A model generated the notes under the pieces. That model saw only the letters and a program-made list of their open reading frames with translations, had not been told where the DNA came from and did no database searches. A program made the translations under genes and the position numbers. Positions 6,766-12,406 of a stretch of 12,406 nucleotides of DNA are shown here, piece by piece; the first letter of the stretch is position 1, and every line of letters starts with the position of its first letter. The DNA comes from CAXXOK01 sp036759125. Lineage in GTDB: Bacteria > Bacillota > Clostridia > Christensenellales > Aristaeellaceae. The stretch lies in assembly GCA_036759125.1 (NCBI GenBank), contig DAIOVG010000072.1, positions 1 to 12,406 of the forward strand. Reading direction: 5' to 3'.

Positions 6766-8283
6766 TTATCGTGTTTTGCGTGCCTTTACAAGGCGGGTAA
6801 AGGGTGCGCGGCCTTCGTGGAGCATATTTTTTTCAACGGTGATGTCCAAATCGGCTTCGCCATGCAGGCGGAAGGTAAACTCCGGCCTGGTCCAGCCGTT
6901 GAGCCAGCGCAGGGAAACGCACAGGGTGTTTTCGTCGGTAAACCGCGCCGTCGCGGCATAGTGCTTGAGCGGCGGGAGCACTGTGGCAGTCTCACCGCGC
7001 AGCCACTGGCCATCCAGCCGGGCATGAATTTGGGTGGATTGGTTGAGGGTGAGCACGACTTCATCCGGCGTCACAGCGAGATCGAACACAATGATCTCCG
7101 GGCGGATGGAAGGCTCATAAAAGAGGTGATAGAAATCATCGTCCACAGGCGCGACTTCGATCCAGGGAATGAACACGCCGTCCGTCACCGCGTAGGTTCC
7201 GGCAAAGCGCTTCGCTTTCTCCGGCACCGGCAGCACGGGTGCGGTGTCTGCCTTGCGGCTGTCCAGATAGGCCTTGAGCTGTGCGTAGGCTTCTGGGTTT
7301 TCAGGCAGGGGCTCGTCCTGCGCGGAGGCCATCAGCGCTTCGGTCAGATCCAGCACCTTTTGCACGCCGTTTGGATGCCAGCCGCCCTCGTGAATGGCAA
7401 TGGCGGTATCGCGCTTTAAATCCATAATGCAGAACTGGCCCTGTCCGCCGTCAAAGCGCACCATGCCGGGCTCCTTGCACATCCACAGCTGCCAGCCGTA
7501 TCCGCAGCAGGCGTCGACTGCGCCGGTGGGACCGGTGGTGGACTCAATCTGCTTGCTGACGGCCTGCCGCATCCACGCACTGGATACGATCTGTTGGCCG
7601 TCCGCCTTGCCCTGCGCCAGGTACAACAGCCCCAGCCGCAGGTTGGCTTTTGTGGTGGCGGAGATGCCCGGCTCAGCGAAGCGGCCGTTGCCAAAGCGCC
7701 GCCATACCAAATCATTTTCGGCGATGCCGATGGGGGAGAACAGCAATTCCCTGGCGTAGTCCTCCAGCTCGCGGCCGCTCGCTTTTTCCACCGCTGCGCC
7801 CAGCATGCAGCTGCCAATGGAATTGTATAAAAACACGGTGCCCGGCTCGTACTTCACGGGGCTTTGCAGGAAATTTTCCATCCAATGCTCGTCCATAGCC
7901 GGCATGCGTTCCATGCCGCAGCTCATGGACATGAGGTGCTTGAGCTTCATTTTGCGCATGTTGGCATCCGGAATCGCGCCAAAGCGCGCGATTTCTTCTT
8001 TGAACACATCCGTGATCAGGTCTTCCGGATCCAAGAGGCCTTGCGTGCAGGCAATGCCCAGCGTGGTGCAGGTATAGCTTTTCCCAAGGGAATGGCAGGC
8101 GTGTGGCAGCTCGGCGCCAAAGGGTGCCAGATAGGTTTCCGCAAACACCTTTCCGTGCCGGGCTGCGGCAAACCCGTGAATTTCGTTCGCGCTCGCGTCC
8201 AGGTCCTTGAGGCATTTGAGCACATCGGCGCTGTGAAGGCCTGCGGCTTCCGGCGTACAGGTTCCTTGGATCAAATCTGGCAT
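6766..8283 (-). CDS. Beta-lactamase-fold serine hydrolase (class C/penicillin-binding-protein-like), cytosolic
   Basis: The 505-residue protein has a beta-lactamase/esterase core at about 1-320. It carries the SxxK motif as Ser65-Leu-Gly-Lys68, a YxS motif at Tyr153-Asn-Ser155 (class C enzymes have YxN), and a FDGGQGQF segment near 277-284 in the KTG-equivalent strand. A C-terminal region of about 180 residues (from FAGTYAV, near 345) looks like the beta-barrel domain often attached to such esterases. There is no signal peptide, so a cell-wall or secreted beta-lactamase role is unlikely. Cytosolic ester or amide hydrolysis fits better. The start at 8283 is chosen because its ATG overlaps the stop of the MFS gene (TAATG), AAAAAGGAG lies just upstream, and homology begins there. 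The longer frame upstream merely overlaps the transporter gene. It is the last gene of block A, with no clear terminator after it. Confidence 0.9.
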   Translation of the reverse strand: MPDLIQGTCTPEAAGLHSADVLKCLKDLDASANEIHGFAAARHGKVFAETYLAPFGAELPHACHSLGKSYTCTTLGIACTQGLLDPEDLITDVFKEEIARFGAIPDANMRKMKLKHLMSMSCGMERMPAMDEHWMENFLQSPVKYEPGTVFLYNSIGSCMLGAAVEKASGRELEDYARELLFSPIGIAENDLVWRRFGNGRFAEPGISATTKANLRLGLLYLAQGKADGQQIVSSAWMRQAVSKQIESTTGPTGAVDACCGYGWQLWMCKEPGMVRFDGGQGQFCIMDLKRDTAIAIHEGGWHPNGVQKVLDLTEALMASAQDEPLPENPEAYAQLKAYLDSRKADTAPVLPVPEKAKRFAGTYAVTDGVFIPWIEVAPVDDDFYHLFYEPSIRPEIIVFDLAVTPDEVVLTLNQSTQIHARLDGQWLRGETATVLPPLKHYAATARFTDENTLCVSLRWLNGWTRPEFTFRLHGEADLDITVEKNMLHEGRAPFTRLVKARKTR

Positions 8284-9461
8284 TATGACGGCAGCTCCTT
8301 TTTCATTTTGATGTTCAGGATGCGAAACAGCACATAGGCAAGCAGCGACAGTCCCGCGCAAAGCGGGAAGATGATATTGATGCTGGTCAGATCCGCCAGC
8401 ACACCCCAGAAGCTCGCGCCCAGGCCGATGCCGATATCCATCGCGGTCAGAAAGGTGGCCATGGCGGTGCCGCGGCGGTTGGGCGGCGAGTTGGTAATGG
8501 CAAGCCCGTTGAGCATGGGGTAGATGGTGCCGTAGCCAAGGCCGTACAGTGCTGCGGCCGGCCACAGCATCCAGATCGTTTGGGATATGGCGATCAGTAT
8601 AAATGCCGCCGCGTTGCATACCGTGGCGAGCAGCACGGCGCGGTTGACCGAGATCTTCCTGGCGACGCGCGCGCCGAACAACCGTGCCACAGCCAGCGCA
8701 ACGGCATTGATGGTGAAGTATAAGCTGACCTGATCGGTGGTAAAGCCACGCCCAAGCGTGAAGATCGACAGAAACGTGACCGGAGCCGCGGCGCACAGGC
8801 CCAGCAGCAGCATGACAGCCGATGGCTTGAATGCCGCAGGCTCGAAAAAGCGCGCAATGCCCTGGACTTTGACCTGCGATACGTTCGCCGCGGCCGCCTT
8901 GGGCTTGCCTTTATACATGCCGATGCACAGCAGCGACAGGATACCCGCCGCAAACGCAACGTTATAGGCCGTGCCAAACTGTCCGCCGCCCACAAGGCTC
9001 AGGGCGATGGCGGGTGCGACCGCAAGGGAGACCGAGCCCGTCAGCCCCATATAGCCGATCCCCTCGGACATCCGCTCCTCCGGCAGAACGTCGGTTGCCA
9101 TGGTGTTGATGGATGTTGTATGCGCGGAAAAGCCTACGCCCTGCAGCGCTTTGATCACAATCAGCACCACGATGGACGCGGCTAGCCCGTTCCACAGCGT
9201 TGCCACCGTGAAAATCGCCGTACCCACCAGCGCGATGCCCTTGCGGCCGTACCGGTCCAGCCAGCCGCCCAGAAACGGGCGCAGCGCCAGGGACGCGATG
9301 GTGACCACCGTAACCAAAAGTCCGATGGACGAGGTGGAAAACCCCAGGTTTTGTACGTAAAGCGGGGTTACGGTATTTTGAATCTGATAGCATATGCGTA
9401 TCAGTCCGGCGGCTATGAACACCAGGATAAAGTCGCGGGTAAAGATGCGCTGCTGCTTCAT
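8283..9461 (-). CDS. Major facilitator superfamily transporter, 12 predicted membrane segments
   Basis: The 392-residue protein has the length and hydrophobicity of a 12-helix MFS carrier. The first cytoplasmic loop carries motif A as GWLDRYGRKG (66-75), and a basic central loop lies near 184-212. The second half has GLGYGTIYPMLNG (307-319), typical of MFS_1 members. It would move a small organic compound through the membrane by ion coupling or facilitated exchange. Uptake or efflux of a hydrolase substrate or product is plausible, but direction and substrate are not visible. The ATG at 9461 overlaps the preceding stop as ATGA, with GGAG nine nt upstream. This is preferred to a TTG at 9476, which would make a longer overlap. 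It is also coupled to the serine hydrolase gene by TAATG, so transporter and hydrolases are made together. Confidence 0.92.
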   Translation of the reverse strand: MKQQRIFTRDFILVFIAAGLIRICYQIQNTVTPLYVQNLGFSTSSIGLLVTVVTIASLALRPFLGGWLDRYGRKGIALVGTAIFTVATLWNGLAASIVVLIVIKALQGVGFSAHTTSINTMATDVLPEERMSEGIGYMGLTGSVSLAVAPAIALSLVGGGQFGTAYNVAFAAGILSLLCIGMYKGKPKAAAANVSQVKVQGIARFFEPAAFKPSAVMLLLGLCAAAPVTFLSIFTLGRGFTTDQVSLYFTINAVALAVARLFGARVARKISVNRAVLLATVCNAAAFILIAISQTIWMLWPAAALYGLGYGTIYPMLNGLAITNSPPNRRGTAMATFLTAMDIGIGLGASFWGVLADLTSINIIFPLCAGLSLLAYVLFRILNIKMKKELPS

Positions 9462-10054
9462 GCGGGGGTGCTCCAATCGTTGTTATATAGTACTTGCAGG
9501 GCGTTTGCGCCCTCAAGCCATACCGTGTTTTTGTTTACCGGATACTCCTGTAACCTTTGGGGATCGCCGAACGCCGCTTCCAGATCCGGCCTATCGCTTA
9601 GCTTTCCCTGCGCATACAGCGCGGGCAGATCCGGACGGGCATTTGCGGCTGCCGATGCGGCAAAGCGGTCCGGATACGCGGCGGCGAGCCGTGCGGCGGC
9701 CCAGCCGCCGGTGCCGACTCCAAACACCCTGGGGGTATTTTGCAACGGAAAGGTACGCTGGGCATAGGGGAGCAGCTCGTTCATCAGGTAGCTCTCCCAA
9801 TGCGGCCCGTACGCCATATCCAGAAAGCAGCTGTTTTGCCCGTCGGGTATCAACAGGCCGATGTTTTGCGTGTCGACCAGCGCATCGCAGGCCAGCATGC
9901 GCAATAACCTATCGGCATTCTGCCCGTAATCGTGCAGGCACAGCACATAGGGGACGCGGGTTTTTTGCGTGCAGACCGCATCCGGCAGGGCTACGGCAAA
10001 GCTTGCGGCGATGCCGAGTGCCTGTAAATGCGCCTGATTCGAAATCACAATCAT
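9458..10054 (-). CDS. Short esterase-D-family homologue lacking the catalytic serine (probable pseudoenzyme)
   Basis: The 198-residue protein is clearly related to the preceding esterase: VPYVLCLHDYGQNADRL aligns with its HGANADCNEW region, and MAYGPHWESYLMNELLP with MAHGARYADYLETEWIP. At the nucleophile elbow it reads GVGTGG (112-117) where relatives read GVSMGG, so Gly114 replaces serine (GGC instead of a serine codon). It also stops about 84 residues after the elbow. The family's acid and histidine segments lie roughly 90-130 residues after the serine and are therefore missing. The frame is otherwise intact. The start at 10054 overlaps the upstream stop as ATGA with GGAGG ten nt before it, and its own end overlaps the MFS start as ATGA. 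Such tidy coupling argues for an expressed protein rather than debris. It may bind a ligand or pair with the intact esterase. A recent loss of the 3' third cannot be excluded. Confidence 0.85.
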   Translation of the reverse strand: MIVISNQAHLQALGIAASFAVALPDAVCTQKTRVPYVLCLHDYGQNADRLLRMLACDALVDTQNIGLLIPDGQNSCFLDMAYGPHWESYLMNELLPYAQRTFPLQNTPRVFGVGTGGWAAARLAAAYPDRFAASAAANARPDLPALYAQGKLSDRPDLEAAFGDPQRLQEYPVNKNTVWLEGANALQVLYNNDWSTPA

Positions 10055-10809
10055 TGTGCCGCCACCTCCAGCCAGTCTAAAAACGCGGGCAGCTGGGCAT
10101 CCCAAATCTTGAAGTCGTGCGTGCCGGGCGCTTCAATCCAGGTTACGTCGACGCCCGTCATGCGCAGGTCGTCCCGCGCGATGGTGTTGAGCGCGTAGCC
10201 AAAATCCTCCGTGCCGCAGAACATAAACAGGCGCGGCGCGGTGCCATCCTTCACACGCCGCTGTGCCAGCCAAATCACGTCGTTTTCGTTTTGCACCAGG
10301 TTTTGGTAGCTGCCAAAGGCATGGTAAAAATCGTCGTGTCCGGGCTGGATGCCGCGCTCAAAGCGTTCAAAAATCATCGGCATCCCGATAGAGCCGGCGA
10401 ACGCGCCCGCACGGCTGAACAGATCCGGCCGGTTGAAGGCCAGCCGGAATGCCGCGAAGCCGCCCATAGACACGCCCGCGACGAAGTTTTTCTCTTTTTT
10501 TTCGCTCAGGCAGGGCAGAACGGCGCGTACCGCCGGAATCCATTCGGTTTCCAGATAATCGGCATAGCGTGCGCCGTGCGCCATGTTGACGCCGAAGCCG
10601 TTGAAGATTGACGTGGAGACCACCGCAAGGTTGTACTGCCGGGCCAGACGCACAATGGAGGAATCGTGAAACCATTCGTTGCAGTCGGCGTTTGCGCCGT
10701 GCAATACCCATAGCACCGCGCAATCCTCCCCCTTGTCGGGGATCACGGCGCGAATTTCAGCCTGAGAACGCAGAACCTTGGAAGGGAACGTAAAGCGAAG
10801 CGTTGCCAT
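10051..10809 (-). CDS. Esterase-D-family carboxylesterase of block A, complete catalytic triad
   Basis: The 252-residue protein carries VLWVLHGANADCNEW (32-46), nucleophile elbow GVSMGG (112-117) with Ser114, acid Asp202 in CGTEDF and base His231 in APGTHDFKIWD. All three are at the spacings expected for the tributyrin/feruloyl-type esterase family. There is no signal peptide, so it is cytosolic. It is the closest intact relative, within this window, of the serine-less protein encoded just downstream, with which it overlaps by ATGA. The start at 10809 follows AGAAAGG by six nt. It lies 25 nt after the CocE-type hydrolase gene, which implies one transcript. It should hydrolyse acyl or aryl esters; the specific substrate is unknown. 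Confidence 0.9.
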   Translation of the reverse strand: MATLRFTFPSKVLRSQAEIRAVIPDKGEDCAVLWVLHGANADCNEWFHDSSIVRLARQYNLAVVSTSIFNGFGVNMAHGARYADYLETEWIPAVRAVLPCLSEKKEKNFVAGVSMGGFAAFRLAFNRPDLFSRAGAFAGSIGMPMIFERFERGIQPGHDDFYHAFGSYQNLVQNENDVIWLAQRRVKDGTAPRLFMFCGTEDFGYALNTIARDDLRMTGVDVTWIEAPGTHDFKIWDAQLPAFLDWLEVAAQ

Positions 10810-10834
10810 AGCAAACCTTTCTGAGTGTTTAGTT

Positions 10835-12406
10835 TTACGGCCGGGGAATCACAGGCAGTTTTACGCAGGACGGATGCGCGCGGTCGTGGTAAATGGTCTG
10901 ATGCGCGATCACACCCGTGCTCTCGTAGCCTACGCGCCCACCGGTGTTCATGTTGCGGTCGGCGTCGGGGAACAGGCTGCTGGTGATATCCACGCGGATA
11001 GCCTGGCCCTTTTTTACTAGCAGCGCCGTGTTTGCCGCTTCGATGGAATAGTGTACGATCTCGCCGGGGGTGAGAAGCTCTGCGTCATGGCCGTTGCGGT
11101 AGCGCGCGCGCACCAGCTTCATGCCCAGGGGGCGGGCAGTGCCGTCCTCCAGTACCAGGCTCACCTTGGCGACAAAATCCGTATCCACGGCGGAGGACGC
11201 CGCATACAGGTCGACCCAAATGGGGCCGGTCAGCTCGGTATCCTTGTCAAAGGCTGGCGTGGTGTAGACTAAAACATCGTCGCGCTGCTCGTTGGGGCGC
11301 TGATCCTGGGTCATCCAGCGGGTTGTGTCGCCGGTGCTGGACGGGCAGGGGTTCATGGGATCGTAATCAAAGGTATCGGCGGGCTCGTTCTGGGGCAGAC
11401 CGCCGGAGAGGGTGCCGTCTCCATGCAGCGTGTTGGCTTTCCCGTCGCTGTGGAAATACCAAGGCACGTACTGCGCGCGGGCAAGCGGCCATTCGCTTTC
11501 CTCCCGCCAGGTGTTTTCACCCATAATGAATAATAACACAGGTTTTCCGCTCATGAACGGTCCGGTTTTGCCCTTGGTCCAATAATCAAACCACTGGATG
11601 AGCTTGCCGACCATATCAATCGCGTCGCCGGAGGCTTCGGGGCCAAAATCTATCCCCTCGATCACCCGGTCCAGCCTGTCGCCGTGCAGCCACGGGCCGA
11701 CAATCAGCTTGGCGCCGTTTCGGCAGGCTTCGCTGCCGCCGCGTTTTTGAAACTCCACAAAGTTGTACAGCGTTTTATCGCGCAGGAAATCGTTCCAGCC
11801 TGTCAGAATCAGCGGGGGAACGGTGACCTGTTCAAAGCCCTCCACCCGGCCGATGGTTTGGAGGTATGTCGGATCGTCGATATGCTCCAGCAAATCGCGC
11901 TGGAATTGCAGCTCCGGCACGCCGTCAATGCTGGCGGCGGGCATATCCTTGAGGGGCAGCCAGGCGGCCTGCTCGTTGCCGTGCGCGCCGCAATAGGCCA
12001 TTTGCTCCTGTGCCTGTTTGGAATACTGGCCGGGATAGTACGCCTCCCGGTCGGCACAGCGGCCATAAATCCAGCCGTACAGCACCGGCGAGAACACGCC
12101 GAAATCGTAAATGGCGGGGAACTTCGTCCATGAGGTTTGAAACGGGCAAATCGCCTTTAGATGCGGGGGATTGGAGCGCGCGCAGGCCAGCTGGGAAAAC
12201 CCGTGGTATGATTCGCCGATCATCCCCACCTGACCGTCACACCAGGGCATGGCGGCAATCGCTTCGATGGTGTCATACCCGTCCTCGTCCTGATGGCCCG
12301 CCGGATCGCAAATGCCTTCGCTGTGTCCGGTTCCGCGAACGTCCTGAATCACAACGTTGTATCCGGCGGCGGCGAATTCCGGCGCGCGCGTATAGCCGAC
12401 GACCGG
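10835..12406 (-). CDS. CocE/S15-family acyl hydrolase, intact triad, N-terminus beyond the window
   Basis: The last 523 residues are visible and the frame stays open to the right edge, so the true start lies outside. A start at 12352 would cut into the conserved core, because the residues before it (GYTRAPEFAAAGYNVV) are family sequence. The visible part has IQDVRGTGHSEG, the nucleophile elbow GMIGESYHG with serine at 12209-12211, the acid in GWND, and the histidine in VGPWLHG. The C-terminal half is the beta-rich domain of CocE and X-Pro dipeptidyl peptidases. Family members split ester or amide bonds, such as cocaine esterase, glutaryl-7-ACA acylase and X-Pro dipeptidases. Here the substrate is unknown. 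It heads the visible part of block A, 25 nt before the esterase gene. A signal peptide cannot be excluded because the N-terminus is not visible. Confidence 0.92.
   Translation of the reverse strand, partial: PVVGYTRAPEFAAAGYNVVIQDVRGTGHSEGICDPAGHQDEDGYDTIEAIAAMPWCDGQVGMIGESYHGFSQLACARSNPPHLKAICPFQTSWTKFPAIYDFGVFSPVLYGWIYGRCADREAYYPGQYSKQAQEQMAYCGAHGNEQAAWLPLKDMPAASIDGVPELQFQRDLLEHIDDPTYLQTIGRVEGFEQVTVPPLILTGWNDFLRDKTLYNFVEFQKRGGSEACRNGAKLIVGPWLHGDRLDRVIEGIDFGPEASGDAIDMVGKLIQWFDYWTKGKTGPFMSGKPVLLFIMGENTWREESEWPLARAQYVPWYFHSDGKANTLHGDGTLSGGLPQNEPADTFDYDPMNPCPSSTGDTTRWMTQDQRPNEQRDDVLVYTTPAFDKDTELTGPIWVDLYAASSAVDTDFVAKVSLVLEDGTARPLGMKLVRARYRNGHDAELLTPGEIVHYSIEAANTALLVKKGQAIRVDITSSLFPDADRNMNTGGRVGYESTGVIAHQTIYHDRAHPSCVKLPVIPRP

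Noticed and set aside
6532..7419. Plus-strand reading frame of 295 codons crossing the intergenic region into the serine hydrolase
   Set aside because: No ribosome binding site or recognisable domain; most of it is antisense to the serine hydrolase.
6766..8283. Antibiotic-resistance beta-lactamase
   Set aside because: No signal peptide, YNS instead of YAN, long C-terminal extension and metabolic operon context favour an intracellular esterase-like hydrolase.
8284..8796. Upstream extension of the serine hydrolase frame by 171 codons
   Set aside because: It overlaps the MFS gene in another frame and has no homologous sequence; the ATG at 8283 with an AAAAAGGAG site and TAATG overlap is the natural start.
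9462..9476. TTG start for the MFS transporter five codons upstream
   Set aside because: The ATG at 9461 gives a four-nt ATGA overlap with a correctly spaced GGAG; the TTG would overlap that ribosome site.
10055..10105. Longer N-terminus for the serine-less esterase homologue
   Set aside because: The extra 17 residues overlap the previous gene; the ATG at 10054 has GGAGG and an ATGA overlap.

Overview
This window is a single-strand block of accessory metabolic genes. Every gene I can support reads on the minus strand. The likely source is a fairly GC-rich Gram-positive bacterium of the Clostridia type. The evidence is AAAGGAG-like ribosome binding sites, -35/-10 boxes of the sigma-A kind, a large two-TM AraC-type sensor-regulator next to a sugar-type solute-binding protein gene, and densely coupled operons. 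No phylogenetic marker is present, so this assignment is an inference. I saw no rRNA, tRNA, CRISPR array or insertion sequence.

Layout in transcription order, from high to low coordinates. Block A (12406 to 6766): a CocE/S15-type hydrolase running off the window edge; an intact esterase-D-type esterase (10051-10809); a short esterase relative that has lost its catalytic serine (9458-10054); an MFS transporter (8283-9461); and a beta-lactamase-fold serine hydrolase (6766-8283). Most junctions are ATGA or TAATG overlaps. A 362-nt gap follows, holding a good promoter. Block B (6403 to 3120): two intact esterase-D-type esterases, then a CocE/S15-type protein that has lost its serine, its histidine and its oxyanion tyrosine. 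The two junctions are TAATATG and TAACATG. After a 242-nt gap comes the AraC-type membrane regulator (568-2877), closed by a strong intrinsic terminator. A 290-nt regulatory gap then precedes the start of an extracellular solute-binding protein gene (277 to below 1).

How the genes may work together (inference): none of the hydrolases whose N-terminus is visible has a signal peptide. The picture is therefore import of an ester-, amide- or lactone-bearing compound, by the MFS protein and/or an ABC importer whose binding protein starts at the left edge. Cytosolic processing by up to five apparently competent hydrolases would follow. The AraC-type receptor probably senses an extracellular ligand.

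The most unusual feature is that each operon block ends its alpha/beta-hydrolase run with a catalytically dead-looking paralogue: a serine-less esterase in block A and a CocE-fold protein altered at three active-site positions in block B. Both are in intact, translationally coupled reading frames beside intact relatives. This suggests retained non-enzymatic roles (binding, allosteric or heteromeric partner) rather than decay.
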